From positions 124,001 through 188,000 of the forward strand of contig NZ_JBBHLB010000002.1 in the NCBI RefSeq assembly GCF_037572415.1: DNA of 64,000 bases, read 5' to 3'. Every line of letters begins with the position of its first letter. Position 1 is the first letter of the stretch. The DNA is from Flavonifractor porci. Its GTDB lineage: Bacteria > Bacillota > Clostridia > Oscillospirales > Oscillospiraceae. The notes below the pieces were generated by a model. The model was not told the origin of the DNA. It was given only the letters and a program-made list of their open reading frames with translations, and ran no database searches. The position numbers and the translations under genes are program-made. This document shows, one piece after another, positions 15,804-24,384 of the stretch.

Positions 15804-16502
15804 TCAGAGCTTTTCCATCTTGTAGCCCAGGCCCCACACCACCTTAATGTATCTGGGGTTGGCCGGATCGATCTCAATTTTTTCTCTCAGGTGGCGGATG
15901 TGGACCGCCACGGTATTTTCCGAACCCAGAGAGGGGTCGTTCCACACCAGCTCGTAGATCTGGCTGGTGGAAAAGACCCGGCCTGGATTTTTCAGCAGCA
16001 AAAGGAGAATGTTATACTCCAGCGGAGTCAGGTTCACCCGTTCTCCGTCCACAGTTACCGACTTGGCATTGTCATCCAGTGCGATGCCGCCGTTGGTAAG
16101 CAGCTGGGGGTTCTCGCCTGTGCCGCTTTTGCCGCCCAGGCTGGTGTACCGGCGCAGCTGGCTCTTCACCCGGGCGATGACCTCGATGGGATTAAAGGGT
16201 TTGGTAATGTAGTCGTCGGCGCCGATATTCAGTCCCAGGACCTTGTCGGCATCCTCGCTCCTGGCCGTGAGCAGGATGATGGGGACGTTGCATTTTTCCC
16301 GCAGCTTGGCGGTGGCCCGGATACCGTCCAGACCGGGCATCATAATGTCCATCAGAATGAGATCTACCTGCTGGGCCTCCACGGCACGGATGGCCTCCAA
16401 CCCGTCATAGGCCTTGACGGTGCGGTAACCCTCGCTGGTCAGATAGATATCCAGGGCGGAGACGATGTCATGGTCGTCATCACAGACGAGAATAGTATAC
16501 AT
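15804..16502 (-). CDS. OmpR-family response regulator
   Basis: 232 residues. Receiver domain: VCDDDHDI acidic pair, LILMDIMMPGLDG with the phosphoacceptor Asp, LLTAR, and DDYITKPF lysine. C-terminal winged helix: VNLTPLEYNILLLLLKNPGR, and TVAVHIRHLREKIEIDPANP the recognition helix. It is the partner of the kinase behind it. Three TTTTAAGA-like boxes in helical phase lie in its own upstream region (16540-16584), pointing to autoregulation. Confidence 0.94.
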   Translation of the reverse strand: MYTILVCDDDHDIVSALDIYLTSEGYRTVKAYDGLEAIRAVEAQQVDLILMDIMMPGLDGIRATAKLREKCNVPIILLTARSEDADKVLGLNIGADDYITKPFNPIEVIARVKSQLRRYTSLGGKSGTGENPQLLTNGGIALDDNAKSVTVDGERVNLTPLEYNILLLLLKNPGRVFSTSQIYELVWNDPSLGSENTVAVHIRHLREKIEIDPANPRYIKVVWGLGYKMEKL

Positions 16503-16539
16503 AAGCTCACCTCGTGTACAGTTAAAAGTAGCAGACGTC

Positions 16540-16584
16540 TTTTAAGAGCGGGGGCGGAAATCTCTTAAGAACCTTTTAAGAGCG
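16540..16584. promoter_or_regulatory. Three phased TYTTAAGA boxes upstream of the response regulator gene
   Basis: TTTTAAGA at 16540 and at 16574 (both extended to TTTTAAGAGCG) and TCTTAAGA at 16563. The spacings of 23 and 11 bases put them on one DNA face, as for OmpR-family dimers. The rest of the 333-base gap to 16835 shows no gene that I can support. Confidence 0.6.
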
Positions 16585-16835
16585 TTCAAGCCAACAGGCG
16601 TGATATCTTATTGTACCTCCAACCACCGACAAAAGCAAATACAGGGGGAAAGCCGGCTCCCTTTTTAAAATGAAAAGGGAAAAATGAAAGAAATGGCATT
16701 GTGAACGAATGAGACTTGCGAATCCAAGACCCGCCGGATATAATGACAAATAAGGACACGCGGCGTCCCTGCCGTGCCGTAAAGCGACCGGTAGGGCTCG
16801 CCGTCTTTTTGCGACTGTGGAAGGAGGCGGGGAAC

Positions 16836-17360
16836 ATGAAGCTCCGGATGGAGGAAGGGGACGCATGGGCGCTGCTTGCCCGTCTGCTCCGGGAGGAGTT
16901 TGGGTGGACGGAGCTGCCCCGGGTCGCTTATATGGAGTGGGGGAAGCCTTGGTTTCCGGATATACCCGGCCTGCACTTTAACCTGAGCCACAGCGGCAGC
17001 CTGGCCCTGTGCGGCGCAGGCGCGGCTCCTCTGGGTGTGGATGTGGAGCGGGTGCGTCCTCGGCGGGCGGGACTGGCCCGTTACGTGCTCTCGGAGGAGG
17101 AATTTGCCTGGTTCCAGGGCCGGGGTGAGGACTGGGGAAGCCTGTATACCCTGTGGACCCTGAAGGAGGCCAAGGTAAAATGCCTGGGAACTGGCCTGCG
17201 GCAGCCCCCCCGCACCATTGCGGTGCCTCTGCTGGAGCCGGGCCAGACAGGGGAACAGGACGGCCTGTGCTTTGGGGCCTATGCCGGTCCGGACTGGCGG
17301 GCGGCGGTGTGTACCGCTGGAGAAGAGCCTCTGCCCCTTGAGGTCTGGGCGGAAAAGTGA
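16836..17360 (+). CDS. 4'-phosphopantetheinyl transferase (Sfp/AcpT type)
   Basis: 174 residues from the ATG at 16836. HFNLSHSG (residues about 47-54), GVDVERV (about 68-74, Mg-binding Asp and Glu) and WTLKEAKVK (about 106-114) are the three P-pant transferase motifs. The enzyme moves 4'-phosphopantetheine from CoA to a carrier protein. I prefer 16836 because AAGGAGG is eight bases upstream; the open frame reaches back to 16716, so a longer N-terminus is possible. No carrier protein or synthase gene is adjacent. It may serve a fatty-acid or peptide synthase elsewhere. Confidence 0.85.
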   Translation: MKLRMEEGDAWALLARLLREEFGWTELPRVAYMEWGKPWFPDIPGLHFNLSHSGSLALCGAGAAPLGVDVERVRPRRAGLARYVLSEEEFAWFQGRGEDWGSLYTLWTLKEAKVKCLGTGLRQPPRTIAVPLLEPGQTGEQDGLCFGAYAGPDWRAAVCTAGEEPLPLEVWAEK

Positions 17361-17364
17361 CAAT

Positions 17365-17399
17365 CTGTTTCTTTTTCTTAATATCTTTTTAAGAAACAG
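17365..17399. promoter_or_regulatory. Inverted repeat upstream of the glycosyltransferase promoter
   Basis: CTGTTTCTT (17365-17373) and AAGAAACAG (17391-17399), nine perfect pairs separated by an AT-rich 17-base centre that includes TTTTTAAGA. It begins five bases after the transferase stop and ends four bases before the -35 box, with no T run, so it looks more like an operator than a terminator. Confidence 0.5.
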
Positions 17400-17403
17400 G
17401 CTC

Positions 17404-17432
17404 TGATTTTCTAAAAAAACGCCCGCTATACT
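17404..17432 (+). promoter_or_regulatory. Likely promoter of the glycosyltransferase-flippase pair
   Basis: TGATTT (17404-17409) and TATACT (17427-17432) with a 17-base spacer. The GTG start is 37 bases beyond. Confidence 0.55.
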
Positions 17433-17468
17433 TGACCATGAGAAAGAGTATCGTGAGGAGGGAGCTGC

Positions 17469-18557
17469 GTGAATATCCTGATCGTAACGGGTAAGTTCGG
17501 TATGGGTCACTGGTCGGCCTCCATGTCCCTGCGTCAGCAGCTGCTGCGGGCTTTTCCTGAGGCACAGGTGGAGGTTATGGATCTGATTGCCTATACCAGC
17601 CACAATTCCGAGTCCATGTACAAGTGGTTCAACGTCCTGGTGACCCGGGGCAGCGGACTGTTTAACCTTTATTATAAGTTTACCCAGAATAAGGATTCCG
17701 ACGAACGGCCGCTGAACGACGAGCAGTGCCCTGACCGGGTGGAGGAACTTTTCGAGCCCAAGCGACCCGATGTGATCATTGCCACCCATCCCATCTGTGC
17801 CCGTATGGTGGCCCGCTGGAAAGGGGAGACAGGGAGCGATCTGCCTCTGGTGACCTGCGTCACCGACCTGACCAGCCATTCCGAGTGGATCCACCGTGCC
17901 ACCGATTGCTATCTGGTGGGTACCGAGGAGATCAGGGAGCGGCTGGTGGCCAAGGGAGTCAACCGTGATATCATCTACGTCACCGGTATCCCCGTCCGGG
18001 CGGAATTCAAGATGCCTGTTCACCGGGGGGACCGGCAGGAGCGCAATCTGCTCATTATGGGCGGCGGCCTGGGTATGATGCCCCGGAAGGATTCCTTCTA
18101 TGAGGCGCTGGACACCCTGCCCGGCGTACATACCACTATCATTACCGGCCGCAACCAGAAGCTGTACGACCGGCTGGCGGGCAAGTATGAGAATATTCAG
18201 GTGATCGGCTTTACCGACCGGGTTTACGAGTATATGGCCTGGGCCGATCTGGTGCTCACCAAGCCCGGCGGCATCACCATGTTTGAGAGCATTTTCTCCG
18301 AACTGCCCATCCTGGCCTGGGAGCCCTTCCTGGAGCAGGAGAAGAACAACGCCCGTTTTCTGGTGAAGCGGGGCTTGGGCCGGGTGGCGGCCAAGGAGCC
18401 CGATGAGTGCCTGACGGCCATTCGGGAGCTGATTTATGACGACTATACACTTTCTGATATGTCGGCCAAAATGCACGCATTGAAGGAACAGCTGGAGCAG
18501 GAGAGTCTGACCCATATCCTGGCTCAGCTGACCGCGGGAAGAGGGGTGTGCGCCTGA
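17469..18557 (+). CDS. Glycolipid glycosyltransferase (MGDG synthase / UgtP family)
   Basis: 362 residues. The N-terminal block VTGKFGMGHWSASMSLRQQL is the MGDG-synthase acceptor domain; the C-terminal half has the nucleotide-sugar motif LVLTKPGGITMFESIFSELP typical of GT28. Such enzymes add hexose to diacylglycerol, making membrane glycolipids or lipoteichoic acid anchors. GTG start at 17469 with GAGGAGGGAG upstream. It is joined by one base of overlap to a flippase-like membrane protein, which suggests a lipid made and then moved across the membrane. The actual sugar is not visible from the sequence. Confidence 0.87.
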   Translation: MNILIVTGKFGMGHWSASMSLRQQLLRAFPEAQVEVMDLIAYTSHNSESMYKWFNVLVTRGSGLFNLYYKFTQNKDSDERPLNDEQCPDRVEELFEPKRPDVIIATHPICARMVARWKGETGSDLPLVTCVTDLTSHSEWIHRATDCYLVGTEEIRERLVAKGVNRDIIYVTGIPVRAEFKMPVHRGDRQERNLLIMGGGLGMMPRKDSFYEALDTLPGVHTTIITGRNQKLYDRLAGKYENIQVIGFTDRVYEYMAWADLVLTKPGGITMFESIFSELPILAWEPFLEQEKNNARFLVKRGLGRVAAKEPDECLTAIRELIYDDYTLSDMSAKMHALKEQLEQESLTHILAQLTAGRGVCA

Positions 18558-19630
18558 TGGACAAACGGAAGAGCTTGGTCGGTATCGGGCTGATCCTGGC
18601 CCTCATGGCCTTTACCGGCTATATGCTGCTCCGGGATATGTCCTTCTCGCGGCTGGCTGGCACCCTGCGGCAGCTCAATCCCCTGTGGCTGCTGGTGGGG
18701 CTGGGTATGATGTTCGTGTTTGTGGGCAGCGAGGCCCTGTGTTCCCGGATCATTTTGGGGCGCCTGGGCCATAAGGTGCGCTATCGCCGCTGCCTGGGCT
18801 ATTCCTTCGTGGGTTTTTATGTCAGTTCCATTACCCCCTCTTCCACCGGTGGTCAGCCGGCCCAGGTCTACTATATGTCCAGGGACAGCATCCCGGCGGC
18901 CCACGGGGCGCTGAATATGATGCTGATCGCCGTGTGCTATCAGGCGGTGGTCATTGCCTACGCTTTGACGGCGGCGCTGACCCATTTTGACCTGGTCCGC
19001 AATCTGGGCGGCGGTCTGGGCTTGTTGCTGCTCTACGGCGTGGTGGTCAACGGCAGCCTGACGGTGGGGATGCTTTCCCTCATGTTCCTGCCCAACGCCG
19101 CCCGCAAGCTCACCGGCGGCGTACTCAAGCTGCTGGTCAAGGCGCGCATCATTCGCCACGAGGACAAGGCCCGCCAGCGACTGGAAAAGCAGATGGAGGA
19201 GTATCACAGGGGCGCTGAGTGTGTCAAAAAGAACCCGGGTATGATGCTGGTGCTGGTGCTGATCACCGTTGTGCAGCTCACCGCGCTCTTTTCCGTTCCG
19301 GTAGCAGTGTACTACGCCTTCGGCCTTACCGGCAGCAGTCCGCTGGAGATCATCGCCACCCAGGCGCTGGTGACCCTGGCGGTGGCCAACCTGCCGCTGC
19401 CCGGCGCCGTGGGCGCCTCTGAGGGCGGCTTCGTTACTGCCATGGCCCTCTTCTTTGGCTCCAGCCTGGTGACGCCTGCCGTGCTGGTGTCCCGGGGGAT
19501 CAGCTTTTACGCATTCCTGCTGATCAGTGCCATTGTTGCGCTGACGGTCCATCTGCGGACCCGCCGTCAGCGGCGGAAGGAGGATCCCGCCATTTACCCT
19601 AAACGGGCCCGGGGGCCTATCGTGACCTGA
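18557..19630 (+). CDS. YbhN/AglD-type flippase-like membrane protein
   Basis: 357 residues with about eight membrane helices. SSITPSSTGGQPAQVYYMSR is the conserved loop of the lysylphosphatidylglycerol synthase transmembrane-domain family (UPF0104), and LPLPGAVGASEGGF is its second motif. There is no C-terminal aminoacyl-transferase domain, so it is not a full MprF. Members are proposed lipid flippases. It is translated from ATG at 18557, overlapping the glycosyltransferase stop. The C-terminus is a basic tail (RTRRQRRKE). Confidence 0.85.
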   Translation: MDKRKSLVGIGLILALMAFTGYMLLRDMSFSRLAGTLRQLNPLWLLVGLGMMFVFVGSEALCSRIILGRLGHKVRYRRCLGYSFVGFYVSSITPSSTGGQPAQVYYMSRDSIPAAHGALNMMLIAVCYQAVVIAYALTAALTHFDLVRNLGGGLGLLLLYGVVVNGSLTVGMLSLMFLPNAARKLTGGVLKLLVKARIIRHEDKARQRLEKQMEEYHRGAECVKKNPGMMLVLVLITVVQLTALFSVPVAVYYAFGLTGSSPLEIIATQALVTLAVANLPLPGAVGASEGGFVTAMALFFGSSLVTPAVLVSRGISFYAFLLISAIVALTVHLRTRRQRRKEDPAIYPKRARGPIVT

Positions 19631-19659
19631 AAAACGGCGTCCGCAGGACGCCGTTTTTT
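19630..19659 (+). terminator. Terminator after the flippase-like gene
   Basis: AAAAACGGCGTCC, loop GCA, perfect complement and TTTTTT. Confidence 0.9.
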
Positions 19660-19662
19660 CTC

Positions 19663-19691
19663 TTGTGCCGCCGGGCCGAGTGCATTATAAT
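19663..19691 (+). promoter_or_regulatory. Promoter of the ROK kinase gene
   Basis: TTGTGC (19663-19668) and TATAAT (19686-19691), spacer 17, directly after the preceding terminator. Confidence 0.7.
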
Positions 19692-19719
19692 CAGGGAGAA
19701 AAACAAAGGAGGCGGGATG

Positions 19720-20670
19720 ATGTACTATCTGGGAATCGATCTGGGCGGCACCAATGTGGCTGCCGCTGTGGTCAATGAAAATGGTGAACTTTTGGGGAAG
19801 GTCAGTCTGCCCACCCCCCGGGGCGTGCCGGCGGAACAGGTGGCCGATCAGATGGCGGCTGCCTCCCGGGCGGCGGTGGAGCAGGTGGGCCTGTCCTTGG
19901 ACGATATCGAATCGGTGGGCATCGGTTCCCCTGGTACCATTGAGCCTGATACCGGCGTGATCCGGTTCTGGTCCAATCTGGACTTTTCCAACGTGCCCCT
20001 CACCGCCCTGATGGCGGAGCGGCTGAATAAAAAGATCTATCTGGAGAACGATGCCAACGCCGCCGCTTTGGGCGAATTTGCCGCCGGGGCAGGCAAGGGC
20101 AGCCAGTCCATGATCGCCATTACTTTGGGTACCGGCGTGGGCGGCGGCGCCGTCCTCAACGGCAAGCTGTATACCGGCTTCAATTACGCCGGCATGGAAG
20201 TGGGCCACTTTGTCATCGAGCATGGCGGGCGGCTGTGTACCTGCGGCCGGAAGGGCTGCTTTGAGGCCTACTGCTCCGCCACCGCCCTCATCAAGCGTAC
20301 CCGCGAGGTGATGCAGGAGTATCCCGACTCCAAGCTGTGGGAACTGGCCGGGTCCCTGGAGACAGTCAACGGCCGCACCCCCTTTGACGCCGCCGCTCTG
20401 GGCGACGCGGCGGCTGGGAAGGTCATTGACGAGTATGTGGATTACCTGGGCTGCGGCGTGGCCAGTTTGGTGAACATTTTCCAGCCCGAGGTGGTGTGCA
20501 TCGGCGGCGGTCCCTCCGCTCAGGGGGAGACGCTGATGGCCCCTGTGCGCTACATCCTGAACCGGGAGGACTACGCCCGCAACAGCGTCCACCGTACCCG
20601 GCTGGTGCGGGCGGCCCTGGGCAACGATGCCGGTATCATCGGCGCGGCTCTGCTGCCCCTTTTCCGATAA
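19720..20670 (+). CDS. glcK: ROK family glucokinase
   Basis: 316 residues. YYLGIDLGGTNVAAAVV is the phosphate-1 site, LENDANAAALGE the catalytic Asp, TLGTGVGGGAVLNG phosphate-2, and CTCGRKGCFEAYCS the ROK zinc motif CxCGxxGCxE. The enzyme phosphorylates glucose with ATP. ATG codons at 19717 and 19720 are both possible; AAAGGAGG is better spaced for the second. The gene stands alone between a promoter and terminator. Glucose specificity is typical of this ROK length and motif set but manno- or allokinase cannot be excluded. Confidence 0.9.
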   Translation: MYYLGIDLGGTNVAAAVVNENGELLGKVSLPTPRGVPAEQVADQMAAASRAAVEQVGLSLDDIESVGIGSPGTIEPDTGVIRFWSNLDFSNVPLTALMAERLNKKIYLENDANAAALGEFAAGAGKGSQSMIAITLGTGVGGGAVLNGKLYTGFNYAGMEVGHFVIEHGGRLCTCGRKGCFEAYCSATALIKRTREVMQEYPDSKLWELAGSLETVNGRTPFDAAALGDAAAGKVIDEYVDYLGCGVASLVNIFQPEVVCIGGGPSAQGETLMAPVRYILNREDYARNSVHRTRLVRAALGNDAGIIGAALLPLFR

Positions 20671-20675
20671 ACCAA

Positions 20676-20705
20676 AACAGGGCCCGCCATCCGGCGGGCC
20701 CTGTT
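20676..20705. terminator. Terminator after the ROK kinase gene
   Basis: AACAGGGCCCGCC and its exact complement, four-base loop, then CTTTT. Convergent genes on both sides may share it. Confidence 0.85.
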
Positions 20706-20718
20706 CTTTTGAGGCGGC

Positions 20719-20979
20719 TCACTCCACCGGCTCGTAGCCGTCGCAGCAGTCGGACTCTTCCTGGCCGTCCCCGTCCTCCGGCCGGGGAAAGGCCAGCAGA
20801 GACAGGCCAAACAGCGCAGCCGCCCCCAGGGCAATGATCTGAAGCCGGTGCTCTTCCAGCCAGGGACGGTGCTCCTCCAGAGCGGGCAGCTTGAGGGCGC
20901 CCGCATACAGCAGGGCGGCTCCGCCACCGCACAGCGCCAGCCGGAGCAGGACCTGCATCTTGTCTGAAATGGGCTCCAT
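20719..20979 (-). CDS. Small two-helix membrane protein, unknown
   Basis: 86 residues, not recognised. Two hydrophobic helices (about residues 9-30 and 47-64) separated by a charged EEHRPWLEEHR segment; the acidic tail ends DCCDGYEPVE with a cysteine pair. AGGAGG lies nine bases before the ATG, so expression is plausible. It stands between a terminator and the divergent P-type ATPase; a role with the ATPase is speculation. Confidence 0.65.
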   Translation of the reverse strand: MEPISDKMQVLLRLALCGGGAALLYAGALKLPALEEHRPWLEEHRLQIIALGAAALFGLSLLAFPRPEDGDGQEESDCCDGYEPVE

Positions 20980-21078
20980 GGGTACCCCTCCTTTGGTTCC
21001 AGTATAGCGGGAAAAGAGGGCTGCCATACCCCCGGCTTAAGAAATTGTGGAGAATTGGTTAAGATTTATTCGGCGGCC

Positions 21079-21107
21079 TTGTATGCACCAAAAAAATCGG
21101 CTATAAT
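21079..21107 (+). promoter_or_regulatory. Promoter of the P-type ATPase gene
   Basis: TTGTAT (21079-21084) and TATAAT (21102-21107) with 17 bases between them. Confidence 0.75.
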
Positions 21108-21169
21108 GTGACAAGATTTTGGAAATTATCCGTCCCACAGGCGGAATTTACAGGATTGAGGGCGACTAC

Positions 21170-23605
21170 ATGAAAGGCAAGCAGAAACAGCATCCATTAC
21201 CCCAGGCCGGCCCCCGTCCCCGCCGGGATGTGCCCCGGGTGAGCGCTGACCCCAATCTGGGCCTGACCATGGCACAGGTGCGGGAGCGCCAGCAGAACGG
21301 CTGGGCCAACGATCCGGTGGAATCCCCCACCAAGACCGTGGGCCAGATCGTGCGGGCCAACGTCTTTACCTTTTTTAACTTTATTTTTGTGGTGCTGGCC
21401 GCTCTGCTGATCTTTGTGGGCTCGGTGGAGGACCTGCTGTTCCTGCTGATCGCCATGGCCAACACCGGCATTGGCATTTTGCAGCAGCTGCGCTCCAAGC
21501 ACACCATCGACAAGCTCAACCTGCTGGCCGCCCCCAGGGCCAACGTGGTGCGGGAGGGACAGCTGGGCTCGGTGCCCGCCTCCCATCTGGTGCGGGATGA
21601 TGTGGCGGAACTCTGCTCCGGTGACCAGATCCCCGCTGACGCCACGGTGCTGGCCGGTCAGGTCCAGGTCAATGAGGCCCTCATTACCGGCGAGGCCGAT
21701 GCCATCATCAAGCAGCCGGGAGACGCCCTGCTCTCCGGCTCCTTTGTGGTGGCGGGACGCTGCCGGGCCCGGCTGGACCGGGTGGGAGCGGAATCCTACG
21801 CCGCCCGCCTCACCCTGGAGGCCAAAAAGGACGTCACCGTGGGCAAGAGCGAGATGATGGCCTCCCTGGACAAGCTGATCCGGGTCATTGGTATCCTACT
21901 GATCCCCATCGGCATCGCCCTCTTTGCCAAGGAATTTTTTATCGTAAACCGTACCTTCCAGGAGACGGTGGTGTCCACGGTGGCCGCCCTCATCGGCATG
22001 ATCCCCGAGGGACTCTATCTGCTGACCAGCGTGGCTCTGGCAGTAAGTATGATCCGGCTGGCCCAGGGCAAGGTGCTGGCCCAGGATATGAACTGCATCG
22101 AGACGCTGGCACGGGTGGACGTGCTGTGCGTGGACAAAACGGGCACCATCACCGAACCCCGGATGGAGGTGGGCGAGGTGGTGTACCTGGACCCGGAGAA
22201 GTATGCCGAGACCGAGGTCACCGAGATCCTCAACGCATTCTATCAGGTTTCCGAGGCGGATAACGATACCGCCCGGGCCATGCAGAAGAAGTTCCACGGC
22301 ACGTCTGCCTGGCGCGCAGAAAAAATCATTCCCTTTACATCCGCTACCAAATGGAGCGCCGCCGTCTTTCCCGGCCACGGCGCCTATCTGGTGGGCGCCC
22401 CCGAGTTTATCATGGGACCCCGGTACGGGGATCTGAAAGAGCAGGTGGACCCCTGGTCTGCCAAGGGCTACCGGGTTCTGCTGGCCGCCGAATACCAGGG
22501 GATGCCCGACCAGAAGGGGCTGGATCCCCGGCAGGTGTGCCCCATGGCTCTGGTGCTGCTGTCCAACCGGGTGCGGGAATCGGCACCCAAGACCTTCCAG
22601 TTCTTTGCCGAGCAGAAGGTGGCCGTTAAGGTCATTTCCGGCGATAACCCGGTGACGGTGGCTGAGGTGGCCCGTCAGGCGGGCATCCAGGGGGCGGACC
22701 GCTATGTGGACGCCGCCACCCTTCAGAGTGACGCCGATATGGACCGGGCGGTGCGGGAATACACCGTGTTCGGCCGTGTTACCCCTGACCAGAAGCGCAA
22801 GCTGGTCCGGGCCCTCCAGCGGGCGGGTCACACCGTGGCCATGACGGGCGACGGTGTTAACGACGTACTGGCCCTGAAGGATGCCGATTGCGGCATTGCT
22901 ATGGCCTCCGGAGCGGAAGCCGCCTGCCATGCCGCCCAGCTGGTGCTTCTCAACTCCGACTTTGCCGCTATGCCCAAGGTGGTGGCCGAGGGGCGGCGGG
23001 TCATCAACAACATCCAGCGGGCCGCCGCCCTCTATCTGGTGAAAAATATCTTCTCCTTCTTCCTGTCCATCATCTCTCTGTTTGCCACCTTCCCCTACCC
23101 GGTAACACCGCTGCAGATCTCCTTCCTCAGTGCCGTTACCATCGGCGTACCCTCTCTCTTCCTGGCTCTGGAGCCTAACCACGCGCTGGTGAAGGGAAAA
23201 TTTTTGACCAATGTGTTCCGGGCGGCTCTGCCCGGCGGCCTTACCGACCTGCTCATCGTGCTGGGGCTGGAGGCTTTCTATCTGGCCTTCGGCTTTACCA
23301 CCGCCGAGCTGTCTACCATGTCCACCATTCTGCTGGTGGTCATCGGCCTGCTGGTGCTCTATCAGGTGTGTAAGCCCTTCGATTGGAAGCGGCGGGTGCT
23401 GATGATCGCCATGTCTGCCTCCTCCGCGGTGGCTATTATCTGGTTCGGAGCCAGCTTCGGCCTGAGCCAGCTGACCATTCAGTCCTTCCTGGTACTGGTG
23501 GTGTTCCTGGGTCTGTCCTACCCGGTGATGAACGTGCTGCTGAAGGTATGTCAGTACGGCGCCCTGCTGTGGGATAAGGCCAGACACATGAGGGACCGCA
23601 CATGA
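21170..23605 (+). CDS. Cation-transporting P-type ATPase, CtpE-like
   Basis: 811 residues. LITGEADAI is the actuator motif (usual TGES, here TGEA), MIPEGLYLLTSVALA is the metal-binding helix with the PEG variant, VDKTGTITEP holds the phosphorylated Asp (about residue 322), and TGDGVNDVLALKDADCGIAM is the hinge. The order IVRANVFTFFNFIF, then NTGIGILQQLRSKHTIDKL, resembles mycobacterial CtpE, a calcium-type pump of the P2 group, more than PacL or MgtA. No cysteine metal-binding domain is present, arguing against copper or cadmium. It overlaps the GNAT gene by four bases. Confidence 0.88.
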   Translation: MKGKQKQHPLPQAGPRPRRDVPRVSADPNLGLTMAQVRERQQNGWANDPVESPTKTVGQIVRANVFTFFNFIFVVLAALLIFVGSVEDLLFLLIAMANTGIGILQQLRSKHTIDKLNLLAAPRANVVREGQLGSVPASHLVRDDVAELCSGDQIPADATVLAGQVQVNEALITGEADAIIKQPGDALLSGSFVVAGRCRARLDRVGAESYAARLTLEAKKDVTVGKSEMMASLDKLIRVIGILLIPIGIALFAKEFFIVNRTFQETVVSTVAALIGMIPEGLYLLTSVALAVSMIRLAQGKVLAQDMNCIETLARVDVLCVDKTGTITEPRMEVGEVVYLDPEKYAETEVTEILNAFYQVSEADNDTARAMQKKFHGTSAWRAEKIIPFTSATKWSAAVFPGHGAYLVGAPEFIMGPRYGDLKEQVDPWSAKGYRVLLAAEYQGMPDQKGLDPRQVCPMALVLLSNRVRESAPKTFQFFAEQKVAVKVISGDNPVTVAEVARQAGIQGADRYVDAATLQSDADMDRAVREYTVFGRVTPDQKRKLVRALQRAGHTVAMTGDGVNDVLALKDADCGIAMASGAEAACHAAQLVLLNSDFAAMPKVVAEGRRVINNIQRAAALYLVKNIFSFFLSIISLFATFPYPVTPLQISFLSAVTIGVPSLFLALEPNHALVKGKFLTNVFRAALPGGLTDLLIVLGLEAFYLAFGFTTAELSTMSTILLVVIGLLVLYQVCKPFDWKRRVLMIAMSASSAVAIIWFGASFGLSQLTIQSFLVLVVFLGLSYPVMNVLLKVCQYGALLWDKARHMRDRT

Positions 23606-24060
23606 GTCTGACAATACGGTCCTACCGTCCGTCAGACTGCCCCATTCTGGCAGAGCTCTTCTACCAGACGGTCCATGGGGTATGCGGGCGGGACTATACG
23701 CCGGAGCAACTGGATGCCTGGGCCGACGGACAGGTGGATCTGGCGGCCTGGGACGCCTCCTTTCAGGCCCACACCACTCTGGTGGCGGAGTGGGACGGGA
23801 GGATTGCCGGCTTTGCCGACCTGACCGGCGATGGCTATCTGGACCGGCTCTATGTCCATAAGGATCTCCAGGGCCGGGGAGTCGCCACCGCCCTGTGCGA
23901 CAGCCTGCCCGGCGCCCGGCTGACCCACGCCTCCCTCACTGCCCGGCCCTTTTTTGAACGCCGGGGCTGGGAGGTGGAGCGGGAGCAGCAGGTAGAACGC
24001 CATGGGATCAAATTGACCAATTTCGTTATGGTGCGGCAGCCGCCTTGTGAGTCCGTTTGA
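23602..24060 (+). CDS. GNAT family N-acetyltransferase
   Basis: 152 residues. IRSYRPSDCPILAELF opens the fold, GYLDRLYVHKDLQGRGVATA is motif A with the acetyl-CoA loop QGRGVA, and ARPFFERRGWEVEREQ is motif B. The pattern is that of the YafP/YiiD-like small GNATs. It is coupled to the ATPase gene by an ATGA overlap. The substrate is unknown; a joint role with the pump is not evident. Confidence 0.87.
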   Translation: MSLTIRSYRPSDCPILAELFYQTVHGVCGRDYTPEQLDAWADGQVDLAAWDASFQAHTTLVAEWDGRIAGFADLTGDGYLDRLYVHKDLQGRGVATALCDSLPGARLTHASLTARPFFERRGWEVEREQQVERHGIKLTNFVMVRQPPCESV

Positions 24061-24072
24061 CAAGAAATTACC

Positions 24073-24101
24073 TTTACTTTTCCCTCGCGCCCTGCTATAA
24101 T
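24073..24101 (+). promoter_or_regulatory. Promoter of the cobalamin operon
   Basis: An exact TATAAT at 24096-24101 with a weak TTTACT -35 at 24073-24078, spacer 17. The transcript would begin near 24108, just before the riboswitch. Confidence 0.6.
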
Positions 24102-24109
24102 GAGCGGAG

Positions 24110-24290
24110 AATTGAAGCGTATCCGCAGTTGCGGCAGTGCCGCCAAGGGGGAAGCCGGTGGAAATCCGGCGCAGTCTTACCTCTACTGTAAGCGTGGACG
24201 AAGGCGCAGAGACCATTGGCCGATGGGGCTGAGAAGGTGCGCCGGAGGAGGAAGCGCAAGCCAGGAAACCCGCTGCAGGGATACCGTATT
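24110..24290 (+). ncRNA. Adenosylcobalamin riboswitch upstream of cbiD
   Basis: The aptamer core is visible: GGGGGAAGCCGGTGGAAAT, then CCGGCGCAG and ACTGTAAGCG in the P3-P6 region, a long P7-P10 arm, and GCGCAAGCCAGGAAACCCGC, which matches the B12 box (RYCAGRARACC). It is followed by an intrinsic terminator at 24332-24364, so control is by attenuation: B12 bound, operon off. Exact ends are approximate. Confidence 0.92.
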
Positions 24291-24331
24291 GCGTAGCTCT
24301 GAGGTGGAGAGGTGCGGCATTTTTTGGATTG

Positions 24332-24364
24332 AAAAGCCCTCCCCGACATGGGGAGGGCTTTTTT
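24332..24364 (+). terminator. Riboswitch-controlled terminator
   Basis: AAAAGCCCTCCCC, loop GACAT, perfect complement and T run; it ends 20 bases before the cbiD start. Confidence 0.92.
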
Positions 24365-24384
24365 GACGCAGAGGAGGCGGTTTG

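Noticed and set aside
16716..16835. Longer N-terminus of the phosphopantetheinyl transferase
   Set aside because: The extra 40 codons have no clear family match and no ribosome site; AAGGAGG supports 16836. Kept as an alternative only.
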